Origin: Clostridiales bacterium
Lineage (GTDB): Bacteria; Bacillota; Clostridia; Oscillospirales; Oscillospiraceae
Assembly: GCA_012719035.1 (NCBI GenBank)
Contig: JAAYBD010000037.1
Span: 1 to 47,086 of the forward strand
DNA length: 47,086 bases
Direction: 5' to 3'
A program made the position numbers and the translations under genes. A model generated the notes under the pieces. That model ran no database searches and had not been told where the DNA came from. It saw only the letters and a list, made by a program, of their open reading frames with translations. This document shows positions 25,073 through 33,094 of the stretch, piece after piece (the first letter of the stretch is position 1; each line of letters opens with the position of its first letter).

Positions 25073-25822
25073 CTATTTTTCTCCCCCGACTAAAAACTGG
25101 GGAGATATTTTATATGCATCTTTTGCATATTCATCCCAAACACGGTCAGTTATATCGCGCTCAGAAAAAACTTTTCTAAATCCTATAGAGAGCATATATT
25201 CCAAATCCCACGCAGGTCGAATCTTATCGCTCATAAACAGCAGTTTGCTCAAAGCCTCCTCTTCAGCCCGGTCATTATGCGAATGAGTAGGCCGACCATA
25301 CTTTTCCATCAAACGTGCTTCATTTTCATAAAACAGTTTTCCAAGTTCATCATCAAAAAGATGGAGATACCAGCAGGCATCAAAAACTAATAGCCTTCCG
25401 CCCGGCTTCAGCACCCGGAGCCATTCCCTATATGCCTTTGAGGGGTCGTCAAGCGTCCACGTTATATTTCTGCTGATAACCAAATCAAAGCTGTTGTCGG
25501 GAAAATCAAGAGCCTGACAATCCATTGTGAGAAACTCTGCATCAGCACCGGCTTCTTCCGCGTTTTCTTTGGCACAGGCAATCATGTTTTCAGTAATATC
25601 AATACCTGTGACACTATGCCCTTCCTCGCTTAAAATGATCGGGAAAAAACCGGGACCGCAGCCCGAATCCAAAATATCCAGTTTACCTTTTGCATTGGCG
25701 TATGAGAGTATAAGCCTTTTCCACTCCTCTTTCTGCGGGCTGTCCAGTTCCTCTTTAATACCTTTGCTGTATACTTGAGCTTCACCTTCCCAAAAGCTTT
25801 TAATTCTCCTATTCATCTCCAT
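25073..25822 (-). CDS. Class I SAM-dependent methyltransferase (MT2)
   Basis: 249 residues. Motif I LDSGCGPGFFPI, then GIDITENMIACAKENAEEAG, DLVISRNITWTLDDP and VLKPGGRLLVFDACWY. N-terminal RRIKSFWEGEAQVY resembles small-molecule methyltransferases. It is a paralogue of MT1, both bracketing the importer. AAAGGTG lies upstream of the ATG. Being the first gene of the transcription unit, it is probably co-expressed with the importer, which suggests that its substrate is the transported compound or a metal ligand. That is inference; arsenic- or thiol-methylation cannot be ruled out. Confidence 0.87.
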   Translation of the reverse strand: MEMNRRIKSFWEGEAQVYSKGIKEELDSPQKEEWKRLILSYANAKGKLDILDSGCGPGFFPIILSEEGHSVTGIDITENMIACAKENAEEAGADAEFLTMDCQALDFPDNSFDLVISRNITWTLDDPSKAYREWLRVLKPGGRLLVFDACWYLHLFDDELGKLFYENEARLMEKYGRPTHSHNDRAEEEALSKLLFMSDKIRPAWDLEYMLSIGFRKVFSERDITDRVWDEYAKDAYKISPQFLVGGEK

Positions 25823-26071
25823 AAGATGGCACCTTTCTATTTCTGTACTATAAAGCTCAGCAGAAACTATCTTCAGTAAAATCCCAAATCTGGAACATGC
25901 TGTGCTTTTATCTATAATTCGACATTAAATCACCTTTATTACTAATACCATAAAAATAATTCAAAGATAAGCCCCCGAGGGGGATAAATTATATACAAAC
26001 ATACATAATATATTTTTCTATGATTTCTCAATTCATCTTCCACAATACTAAGGAGCATTATTTCGATTAAA
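25823..26071. other. Intergenic region upstream of MT2
   Basis: AT-rich. It should hold the promoter of the MT2/importer unit, but I found no pair of boxes with good spacing. A short C5/G5 palindrome at about 25972-25983 could form only a very tight hairpin. No gene seen. Confidence 0.4.
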
Positions 26072-26108
26072 AAGCCTTCCGTTGCAGTCATCATGCAGCG
26101 GAAGGCTT
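26072..26108 (-). terminator. Intrinsic terminator after the polysaccharide deacetylase
   Basis: The 15-nt arms AAGCCTTCCGTTGCA and TGCAGCGGAAGGCTT pair almost fully around a 7-nt loop. On the minus strand TTTAAT follows. It lies 26 nt after the gene. Confidence 0.8.
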
Positions 26109-26134
26109 CTATAAATTTGCGCACTTTTGGGATA

Positions 26135-26914
26135 TCAGGGTTTATACTGCATGCCCGCATGATCGATTTCATATTCACCAGACAGTAAAATCTCAGAAAC
26201 AGGAACAATTTCGTAACCGTCGGCAATAAGTGCCTCGATGATGGACGGAAGCGCCGCCGGCGTGTTTTCAGCCGCGTTATGGAACAGCACGATCGAGCCG
26301 GGAACAACCTTGCTCGTAACCCGCTTTGTGATTTCGGGCGCAGATATGCCCTTCCAATCCAGACTGTCAACATTCCACTGTATGGCAGTCATACCTATTG
26401 AATTGACTGTTTTTATAACATGGTCATCATATTCTCCGTATGGGCAGCGAAACAGTGTGGGTCTGACGCCGGTTATTTTTTCTATTTTATCATTGCACTT
26501 ATTAAGATTTTGGACAATCTCATTTTCGGACAGACTTGCAAAATGAGCATGGTCATCAGAATGGCTCATAATCTCATGCCCTGCATCGGCGAGAGCCTTA
26601 ACTGACTCTGGATACTTATCTACCCATGTCCCCACTAAAAAGAAGGTAGCTTTCACTTTATATTTTCCAAGAATATCGATGAGATCTTGGGTGTCTTCAT
26701 TGCCCCATGCAGCATCGAAAGTCAGGCTGACGCATTTGTTATCACGGTCGACACAATATATCGGAAGCTCCCTTGTAGTTGCCGAAGCACCGATTATCGC
26801 AGGATTGTTTATCAGCCATGGGAAACCCAATAATACACATAGCGCAAATAAAACGACTGTTTCCTTTTTGTGCCTAAGTACCCATCTTTTAACCCTATAT
26901 GAGCTATTATTCAT
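26135..26914 (-). CDS. Polysaccharide deacetylase, PdaB-like
   Basis: 259 residues with an N-terminal membrane anchor (about residues 19-38) and an extracellular NodB-homology domain. Motif 1 LTFDAAWG is the variant seen in PdaB, where TFDDG is replaced; motif 2 SHSDDH supplies the H-x3-H metal ligands; motif 3 RCPYGEYD follows; and VPGSIVLFHNA carries the late histidine. PdaB proteins act on spore cortex peptidoglycan, which fits the sporulation genes in this window, but a vegetative cell-wall deacetylase is possible. GGAGG precedes the ATG by seven bases. Confidence 0.88.
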   Translation of the reverse strand: MNNSSYRVKRWVLRHKKETVVLFALCVLLGFPWLINNPAIIGASATTRELPIYCVDRDNKCVSLTFDAAWGNEDTQDLIDILGKYKVKATFFLVGTWVDKYPESVKALADAGHEIMSHSDDHAHFASLSENEIVQNLNKCNDKIEKITGVRPTLFRCPYGEYDDHVIKTVNSIGMTAIQWNVDSLDWKGISAPEITKRVTSKVVPGSIVLFHNAAENTPAALPSIIEALIADGYEIVPVSEILLSGEYEIDHAGMQYKP

Positions 26915-27009
26915 AGAATGGCCTCCTCGTTATAATATTTGTACATCTTATGATTAAATGGACAATATTAAAACCAGTTCCGAAAGATACATTTTCCAAA
27001 AGGAAACAC

Positions 27010-27040
27010 AAAAAAACACGGGCTTCAAAAGAAGCCCGCG
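27010..27040 (-). terminator. Intrinsic terminator after the coiled-coil protein gene
   Basis: A GC-rich 10-bp stem (CGCGGGCTTC/GAAGCCCGTG) with a 4-nt loop is followed on the minus strand by seven T residues. Confidence 0.9.
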
Positions 27041-27079
27041 TTTCAATTAGACTAACGTCAATATATTCCGTTTATTTGC

Positions 27080-28669
27080 TTATTCAGCAGTCAAGAGAGC
27101 AACAAGAGCATTCTTGTAACGGAAGATAGCAATGACAAAGAGGAATGAGAACACACCCTCTGCCACTAATGCCGACATCTGGACCGGGAAATCACTATAA
27201 GTATTCATTGCGCCATAGATATTGGCAGCAATGGCGAGAACGAGAGTAATGACACCAAGGAGTATTCCGCCCTTGATTTTAGCAATGCTCGGCATTTTCG
27301 CAGCACCCGTACCAAGGATAGAAGCAATGAAACCAAGGATTGCTACGAGAATAACAGCAATATACTGATAAAGTCTGGACATGAGAATATCAGTTGTTTT
27401 TACGGTTTCTTCCTCAATAACTTCTTTTGCAGCGGCGATGGGCTTCACGCCGGCATCGATCTTCGCCTTTACATCCTTGTTTTCCTGAAGCTTTGCAAAG
27501 CCTTCTTTTACCTTAGCTTCGCCGGCTTCAAACTCTGCGAGCTGTGTCTTGCCTTCTTCAAGCATCTTTGCTGCTTCAGCAAGCTTTGCTTCGCCGTCCT
27601 CGATTTGCTTAGCTGCTGATGCAAGCTGTGCTTGACCTGCTTCGTATTCTGCGACCTTTTTCTGGCCGGCTTCATACTCATCAAGCTTTGCCTTGCCGGT
27701 TGCAAGCTGTGCCTTTGCAGCATCGAGCTTTGCTTTGCCCGCTGTAAGCTGAGGACCGGATGCATCAAGCTTTGTCTTAGCTGCATCAAGAAGCGGCTTT
27801 TTAGAATCAAGCTGTGCTTTGCCTGCTTCGTATTCCTTTATCTTCGCCATAATGGTGTCGTAAGGAATAAGCTTTGCCTTGCCTTCTTCAAGCTGCTTGG
27901 CTGTTGCATCAAGAGTTGCCTTGTTTGCTGCAAGTTCTGCTTCCTTTGCAGCAAGGGCGTCTCCTGTCAAAATACCTGCTGCTTTAGCGGCTTCAAGCTG
28001 TTTAGCAGCTGCTTCGTAAGCCGCTAAGCCCGTATCGTACTGAGCCTTGCCTGCATTGTACTTGGCCTGACCTGCTGCCAATATGGCTTCATAGGCATCC
28101 TTGCCGTTTGCGACAGCTGCTTTGCCTTCTTCATATGTAGCTGTCTTTTCTTGAAGCTGCTTCAAACCGGCATCATACTGAGCCTTGCCTGCTGTATATT
28201 CAGCCAAGCCTGCATCATAAGCAGCCTTATTTTTATTATACTCAGCCAGTCCCGCATTGTACTGTGCAAGACCTGAATTATAAGTTGCTTTTCCGGCTTT
28301 GTATTCTGCTGCTTTTGCAGCAAGCTGAGCCTTGCCCGACTGGTATGCCGCCGTGTTGCTTGCAAGCTTTGCTTCGCCCGCCGCGTACTGTGCCTTTGCT
28401 GCTTCAAGTGTTGCTACACCCTTGTCATATTCTTCCTGACCAGCTTTGATTTTCTCTAAGCCTGCTTCGTAGTCAGCGCGTTTTGACTCAAGTGTTGCCT
28501 CACCCTCTTCAAGGATCTTGATTTGTTCGAGTTTTTCTGCTTTCTCATTCTCCTTTAAGGTCTTTGTGTCGTTGACGTCGAGAATACCCAACACTCCCGC
28601 CACCATAGCATACACACATACGAGTATCATGAGTATGCTGCAAACTTTAAGCATTTTCTGCCCCTTCAT
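27080..28669 (-). CDS. Membrane protein with long heptad-repeat coiled coil
   Basis: 529 residues. One membrane span (about residues 7-30) is followed by roughly 370 residues of alanine/glycine/lysine-rich heptads of the form Y-x-A-G-x-A-x (for example YNAGLAE, YTAGKAQ, YDAGLKQ), visible in DNA as a 21-nt periodicity. Near the C-terminus there are four hydrophobic segments. The layout recalls YhgE/Pip-type proteins, in which a large extracytoplasmic coiled coil stands between membrane parts, but the heptad and lengths differ. Function unknown. Start 28669 is supported by GGGAGG seven bases upstream and a promoter at 28748-28776. Confidence 0.85.
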   Translation of the reverse strand: MKGQKMLKVCSILMILVCVYAMVAGVLGILDVNDTKTLKENEKAEKLEQIKILEEGEATLESKRADYEAGLEKIKAGQEEYDKGVATLEAAKAQYAAGEAKLASNTAAYQSGKAQLAAKAAEYKAGKATYNSGLAQYNAGLAEYNKNKAAYDAGLAEYTAGKAQYDAGLKQLQEKTATYEEGKAAVANGKDAYEAILAAGQAKYNAGKAQYDTGLAAYEAAAKQLEAAKAAGILTGDALAAKEAELAANKATLDATAKQLEEGKAKLIPYDTIMAKIKEYEAGKAQLDSKKPLLDAAKTKLDASGPQLTAGKAKLDAAKAQLATGKAKLDEYEAGQKKVAEYEAGQAQLASAAKQIEDGEAKLAEAAKMLEEGKTQLAEFEAGEAKVKEGFAKLQENKDVKAKIDAGVKPIAAAKEVIEEETVKTTDILMSRLYQYIAVILVAILGFIASILGTGAAKMPSIAKIKGGILLGVITLVLAIAANIYGAMNTYSDFPVQMSALVAEGVFSFLFVIAIFRYKNALVALLTAE

Positions 28670-28747
28670 TTCTAATCCTCCCAAAAAAATTTTTACTGCC
28701 GGGTAATGCTTGCTTCACTTCGTTAACTCCATAACCAATTCTGTATA

Positions 28748-28776
28748 AGTATATATGAATCATATTCAAAGCGCAA
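28748..28776 (-). promoter_or_regulatory. Candidate promoter of the coiled-coil gene
   Basis: TTGCGC (28776-28771), 17-nt spacer, TATACT (28753-28748) on the minus strand. Confidence 0.5.
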
Positions 28777-28992
28777 GTAATTAATAGCAAGTTTTTTATA
28801 GGAATTATAAAAATTGACTTTTTCGACAAAGTTCACTTGAAAAGTTGCGCAAATCATCATATAGGTTATTTCTTTGGACATAATCCCGATATTTAAATGC
28901 ATCTAAGCCATCAAATTTGACCTAAAGAAGCTGCTCAAAGCGAAAAAAGAAATTTTTCTTTCAAAAGCTATATCCCTATAGGTAAATTTTGT

Positions 28993-29066
28993 GATATAAT
29001 GACTGCAAACAGTCATTATATCCGGTTAAGCAAACATATCATAACGCCGCTTTGCGACTATGATAT
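28993..29066 (-). repeat. Hairpin repeat, copy 3 (inverted)
   Basis: Hairpin A is a perfect 13-bp stem (28993-29005 and 29010-29022, loop CAAA). Hairpin B (29036-29066) is the reverse complement of the B unit at 16.2-16.3 kb with one substitution in its GC part. Read on the minus strand the order is B, a 13-nt spacer, A, matching the order B-spacer-A between copies 1 and 2. Confidence 0.8.
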
Positions 29067-29118
29067 AAGACTGGCATCCGCAAGGTGCAAATCAACAGAA
29101 TCACATGGAGGAATCAGT

Positions 29119-30099
29119 ATGGCGATCTGTCAAAAATGCGGAGCAGCGCTCGAAAACACCGCAAAGTTCTGTCATATCTGCGGTGCTCCCGTTTCAAGTG
29201 ACGAGCAGCAGGTCTCTGAAAAACACTTATCTGACTATAATTCCGAGCAGCCTCGGCAGCCGTCCTGTTCGATGGAACCCGATGTGCCGCCCCCTTTCCC
29301 CATCGAACCGCAAAATCAGCACTGTCATCAAAATCATCAGTATTACGCTTATGCCAATCTTGCTAAACGAAACATGGGATATCCTCTGCCCTTCTCAAGC
29401 GGTGCTGAAAACGCCAAAATAACCTTTTATCCTACTATTAAGGATATATTCTCGAAATCCTTCGCATTTATCATAAAAAAACCTATTCTCCTCTGGGGGC
29501 TCTCCCTCCTTTACATTCTTCTTAGTCTGCTCGCGATAGTCCTTGCTGTCCTGCCTATTATCTCAATACCTATAATCCTTGTTCTCAGCGTTGGAATGAC
29601 ATCCGTTTTTCTGGAAAGCTACCGCGGCAATGAGATAAGTTCCAATCAGCTTTTTGCAGGCTTTAAAAATTTCTTCCATTTCTGCGGCGGAATGGCGTGG
29701 ATGCTTCTTTGGATTTTTATCTGGGGGCTTATTCCCGCAGCAGGGATAGTCTTTGCGGTTATAAAGGCATATTCTTACCGCTTTGTCCCCTACATTCTCT
29801 TGGCTCAGCCTGATATATCACCTTTTGATGCCCTGCGTGAGTCCATGAAGCAGACAAAGGGTTACTGCGGAAGAATGTTCTGCGCAGATATAATAATCGT
29901 CGCCTGCATTGCCGGTGCTCTTTTATTTTTTTACCTGTTCAGCTACATACCGCTTATGGGAATCATTTTCAAAACGATTTATTTCCTGCTTGCAGCGGCC
30001 GCTCTCCTCCTTTCTCCGCTCGTATTCGGTGTCGTTCAGGCAGTGTTTTATGATGAAATCTCCAAAATAAACGCCGAAAACGATGAACAAGTCAAATAA
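29119..30099 (+). CDS. Zinc-ribbon DUF975-type membrane protein
   Basis: 326 residues. The N-terminus has a zinc ribbon CQKCGAALENTAKFCHICG, followed by a proline/glutamine-rich linker, then about five membrane segments. IKAYSYRFVPYILLAQPDISPFDALRESMKQTKG is the DUF975 hallmark. Function unknown. The start at 29119 is chosen from GGAGG eight bases upstream; the earlier frame start at 28999 lies in the repeat. Stands alone between repeat copy 3 and mtnA. Confidence 0.83.
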   Translation: MAICQKCGAALENTAKFCHICGAPVSSDEQQVSEKHLSDYNSEQPRQPSCSMEPDVPPPFPIEPQNQHCHQNHQYYAYANLAKRNMGYPLPFSSGAENAKITFYPTIKDIFSKSFAFIIKKPILLWGLSLLYILLSLLAIVLAVLPIISIPIILVLSVGMTSVFLESYRGNEISSNQLFAGFKNFFHFCGGMAWMLLWIFIWGLIPAAGIVFAVIKAYSYRFVPYILLAQPDISPFDALRESMKQTKGYCGRMFCADIIIVACIAGALLFFYLFSYIPLMGIIFKTIYFLLAAAALLLSPLVFGVVQAVFYDEISKINAENDEQVK

Positions 30100-30102
30100 T
30101 GC

Positions 30103-30139
30103 ATCCCCGTCTGACGTATTTTATTGATCAGATGGGGAT
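30103..30139 (+). terminator. Hairpin after the DUF975 gene
   Basis: A 12-bp stem (ATCCCCGTCTGA with TCAGATGGGGAT, one G-U pair) with a 13-nt T-rich loop, without a T-tract after it. Probably a terminator or mRNA end, but weak. Confidence 0.45.
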
Positions 30140-30173
30140 AATTGCAATATATAAGTCTATTTGTATACAAATG

Positions 30174-30202
30174 TTGATTTGGCAAAATTTCCGTTATATA
30201 AT
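30174..30202 (+). promoter_or_regulatory. Sigma-A promoter of the mtnA operon
   Basis: TTGATT (30174-30179), 17-nt spacer, TATAAT (30197-30202): a near-consensus promoter 30 nt before mtnA. Confidence 0.75.
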
Positions 30203-30232
30203 TCTTCTATAAGAAATGGGATGTGATGCAAA

Positions 30233-31276
30233 ATGGAAAATATCAGATATGATGAAAAAAACAAACAGCTCTATATCATTGATCAGTCACTCCTTCCTAA
30301 TGAGGAGAAAGAAGTCCTTCTAAACACTGCGGAAGAAATGTATGATGCTATCAAAGCGTTAAAGGTCCGCGGAGCTCCCGCTATAGGAATATGCGCCGCA
30401 TACTGTTTGTATGTTCTCTCTCTAAATATAAAAACAGAAAACAGTGATGATTTTTATTCCGAGCTTAAAAAGAGGGCAGATTATCTCAATTCCTCACGTC
30501 CGACCGCCGTTAACCTCAGTTGGGCGCTGAACCGCATGGTCTCAGCTGCAAATAAAAATTCTTCGGAAACCGTTGAATATATCCGCAAAATCCTTTATGA
30601 GGAAGCTAAGGCAATCCACAGCGAGGATATAGAGATGTGCCTTAGAATATCCGAATTTGGACTGACTCTTGTCAAAGACGGCGATGGGATTCTGACGCAC
30701 TGCAACGCCGGTCCCCTTGCAACTTCCCGCTACGGCACTGCCTTGGGACCTATTCTTCTGGGGACGGAACGGGGCATGAAATTCCATGTGTTCGCGGATG
30801 AGACAAGACCTCTTTTGCAGGGTGCAAGGCTCACCTCCTATGAGCTTTACAAGGCAGGCGTGGACGTGACCCTGATTTGCGACAACATGGCGAACACCGT
30901 TATGCGGAACGGCTGGGTGCAGGCTGTTTTCGTAGGCTGTGACCGCGTAGCTGCAAACGGAGATACTGCCAATAAAATCGGGACCTGCGGAGTTGCCGTC
31001 CTCGCAAAGCATTACGGTATTCCCTTTTATATTCTCGGTCCCACCTCAACTATAGACCTTAACTGCAAAACGGGCGCGGATATTGAAATCGAAGAGCGTG
31101 ACCCGGAGGAAATAAAAAAGAAATTTTATGCCAAGCCTATGGCTTTGGACGGAGTAAAGTGCTTCAATCCCGCTTTTGACGTTACGGATAACGAGCTTAT
31201 CACAGGCATAGTTACACAAAAGGGAATATGCAGACCTCCCTACACCGAAAGCCTTGCAGCATTATTCAGAGAATAG
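30233..31276 (+). CDS. mtnA: Methylthioribose-1-phosphate isomerase
   Basis: 347 residues. Isomerises 5-methylthioribose 1-phosphate to methylthioribulose 1-phosphate in methionine salvage; some members act on 5-deoxyribose 1-phosphate or related sugars. Marks: KVRGAPAIG, catalytic Cys157 in [13 protein letters not shown] and Asp217 in ICDNMA, then [17 protein letters not shown]. Length is usual. The first of three co-oriented genes; deoD starts 11 nt after its stop, so the pair probably forms a nucleoside-to-sugar-phosphate module. Confidence 0.95.
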   Translation: MENIRYDEKNKQLYIIDQSLLPNEEKEVLLNTAEEMYDAIKALKVRGAPAIGICAAYCLYVLSLNIKTENSDDFYSELKKRADYLNSSRPTAVNLSWALNRMVSAANKNSSETVEYIRKILYEEAKAIHSEDIEMCLRISEFGLTLVKDGDGILTHCNAGPLATSRYGTALGPILLGTERGMKFHVFADETRPLLQGARLTSYELYKAGVDVTLICDNMANTVMRNGWVQAVFVGCDRVAANGDTANKIGTCGVAVLAKHYGIPFYILGPTSTIDLNCKTGADIEIEERDPEEIKKKFYAKPMALDGVKCFNPAFDVTDNELITGIVTQKGICRPPYTESLAALFRE

Positions 31277-31287
31277 GAGAAATATAT

Positions 31288-32010
31288 ATGATAGTACCAT
31301 CAGCTTGCAACGAAGCCAACAAGGGCGATATCGCAAAGGTCGTCCTTATGCCCGGCGATCCCCTCCGCGCGAAATACGTTGCGGAAAATTATCTTGAAAA
31401 TCCCGTCTGCTTCAACACTGTCCGCAACATGTTCGGTTACACCGGAACATACAAGGGCAAGAAGATATCGGTAATGGGCAGCGGAATGGGCATTCCCTCG
31501 ATGGGACTTTACGCTTATGAGCTTTATAATTTCTTTGATGTCGACAGCATAATAAGAATCGGCAGCGCGGGCGGTATCTGCGACAGCGTTAAGCTCCGCG
31601 ACGTGGTTATCGCAATGGGCGCATCTACCAACAGCGGATTTGCATCTCAGTATAATTTCCCGGGAACATTTGCGCCCATGGCAAGCTTTTCTCTCCTCAG
31701 AAATGCTGTTGACGCAGCCGAGCGGATAAAGGTAAATGCCGTTGTCGGACCTGTTTTCACAGCAGATCAATTCTATAACGCAGATGAAACCGCCGCCTCC
31801 AAGTACCGCGAAATGGGCATACTCGCACTGGAAATGGAAACAGCTGGTCTGTATATGACCGCGGCAAAAGCAGGAAAACAGGCTTTGAGTATCCTTACCA
31901 TTTCTGACCTTGTATTTACGGGTGAAGGTCTTTCCGCAGCCGACAGGCAGAACAGCTTCACCGATATGATGGAAATTGCTCTTGAAACCGCTTGGAAATC
32001 AATCGATTAG
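31288..32010 (+). CDS. deoD: Purine nucleoside phosphorylase, DeoD type
   Basis: 240 residues. Splits purine (deoxy)nucleosides with phosphate. Marks: VVLMPGDPLRAKYVAENYL, ISVMGSGMGIPS, IRIGSAGGICD and the base-recognising EMETAGLY and SDLVFTGE. Start 31288 has TAGGAG seven bases upstream; a longer reading from 31228 overlaps mtnA and lacks family similarity. Next to mtnA it could release methylthioribose or deoxyribose 1-phosphate from the adenosyl by-products of SAM enzymes; a MtnP/MtnN enzyme is not seen in the window. Confidence 0.94.
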   Translation: MIVPSACNEANKGDIAKVVLMPGDPLRAKYVAENYLENPVCFNTVRNMFGYTGTYKGKKISVMGSGMGIPSMGLYAYELYNFFDVDSIIRIGSAGGICDSVKLRDVVIAMGASTNSGFASQYNFPGTFAPMASFSLLRNAVDAAERIKVNAVVGPVFTADQFYNADETAASKYREMGILALEMETAGLYMTAAKAGKQALSILTISDLVFTGEGLSAADRQNSFTDMMEIALETAWKSID

Positions 32011-32044
32011 CAGCAGATTGTTCTGTTAATTTAGGAGAATGATA

Positions 32045-32602
32045 ATGTATAAACGTAAGGAAATTTTTTCCGTCCCTAATATTCTTGGATATTTTCGGAT
32101 TCTGCTGATTCCTTTTTTCATGTACACATATATGACAGCCAATGATTCCAAGGATTACTATGTTGCTGCAATAATTGTCGGTGTGTCGTCTTTATCTGAT
32201 TTCTTTGATGGTTTTATAGCACGTAAGTATAATATGGTCACAGAACTCGGTAAATTTGTCGACCCTCTGGCAGACAAATTGACTCAGGGCGCTTTGATAA
32301 TATGTTTTATATTCAAATATCATTATATGCGCTACCTGCTGGCGCTCTATATCATCAAAGAGGGATTCATGGCCATTATGGGTCTTGTTATGCTCAGGCA
32401 TAATGGAAAAAAGCTTGACGGAGCCAAATGGTTCGGCAAGGTGAGCACAGCTCTTGTATATATCGTTATGTTCATTCTGCTCCTCTTCCCGATGATGGAT
32501 GAAAATATAGTTAATGCCTTGATTCTATTATGCGGAATTTCTATGGCTGCCACTTTGGTTCTTTATATCCCCGTTTTTGTTAAAATGTACAAGGAAGAAT
32601 GA
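32045..32602 (+). CDS. CDP-alcohol phosphatidyltransferase (PgsA-like)
   Basis: 185 residues, multi-span membrane protein. The class signature D-x2-DG-x2-AR-x8-G-x3-D-x3-D appears as SDFFDGFIARKYNMV then GKFVDPLADK. It probably makes phosphatidylglycerol phosphate or a related head group from CDP-diacylglycerol. Other anionic lipids (cardiolipin, phosphatidylinositol) cannot be excluded. Start 32045 is preferred over the ATG at 32039 because GGAG is seven bases before it. It follows deoD by 34 nt and may be part of the operon. Confidence 0.88.
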   Translation: MYKRKEIFSVPNILGYFRILLIPFFMYTYMTANDSKDYYVAAIIVGVSSLSDFFDGFIARKYNMVTELGKFVDPLADKLTQGALIICFIFKYHYMRYLLALYIIKEGFMAIMGLVMLRHNGKKLDGAKWFGKVSTALVYIVMFILLLFPMMDENIVNALILLCGISMAATLVLYIPVFVKMYKEE

Positions 32603-32739
32603 TAGGTCAGTTTCTCCCATCAGTGTTCATTCCAAGTGCTCATGTCAAACGTTGTTTGTTTAAAATGACGTTTTCAACAATTAAAAAACCGCCTCTACTA
32701 TTTAAACACTCAAATTTTTGATGCGGAAGCTCTTTTATG

Positions 32740-32768
32740 TTGACACTTCCGCTTTAAAGCGCTACAAT
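32740..32768 (+). promoter_or_regulatory. Sigma-A promoter of the T-box/symporter unit
   Basis: TTGACA (32740-32745), 17-nt spacer, TACAAT (32763-32768): consensus -35 and near-consensus -10. The T-box RNA would start about 32775. Confidence 0.85.
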
Positions 32769-32774
32769 TACCCC

Positions 32775-33066
32775 AATAAAGGCAATGACCGGGAACAAGT
32801 AGATTACAATTTTTCCTAAAGAGAGCTGCCGGATGGTGCGAGGCAGCAGGAATGTTTTGATCGAATACATCCTGCGAGCTGTGCGCCGAAAGCGGTTTTG
32901 CCGCAAGTAGACCGCAACGGGTACGCCCGTTACAGCGCTGGAGTATCGCGTTTTATGCGCCGTACTCGACGAGGCCGTTTTTGTGAAAAAGCGGCAAACT
33001 GAGGTGGTACCGCGGGTTTATCTATTCCCGTCCTCTGTAATTATATTACGGAGGGCGGTTTTTTTG
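32775..33066 (+). ncRNA. T-box leader, predicted tyrosine-specific (specifier UAC)
   Basis: The leader begins AAAGGCAATGACCGGG, has the AGAGAG and GGTGCGA elements of stem I, and GAA-UAC-A with specifier UAC at 32866-32868. The T-box antiterminator core TGGTACCGCG lies at 33004-33013. The terminator (arms 33028-33040 and 33046-33058) is followed by TTTTTTTT. When uncharged tRNA binds, readthrough into the symporter gene is expected. Tyrosine assignment rests on the standard position of the specifier; ATA or ATC (isoleucine) in shifted registers is less likely. Confidence 0.9.
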
Positions 33067-33094
33067 TGCCCTCCAAGGAAAGGAACTTGGTCTT

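Noticed and set aside
25942-26373. Minus-strand frame of 143 codons overlapping the deacetylase end
   Set aside because: Different frame from the deacetylase, arginine-rich shadow protein, no ribosome site, and it crosses a terminator.
27600-28420. 21-nt periodic DNA as a CRISPR or minisatellite array
   Set aside because: The period is the codon image of a protein heptad; units vary freely, are in frame, and have no spacers.
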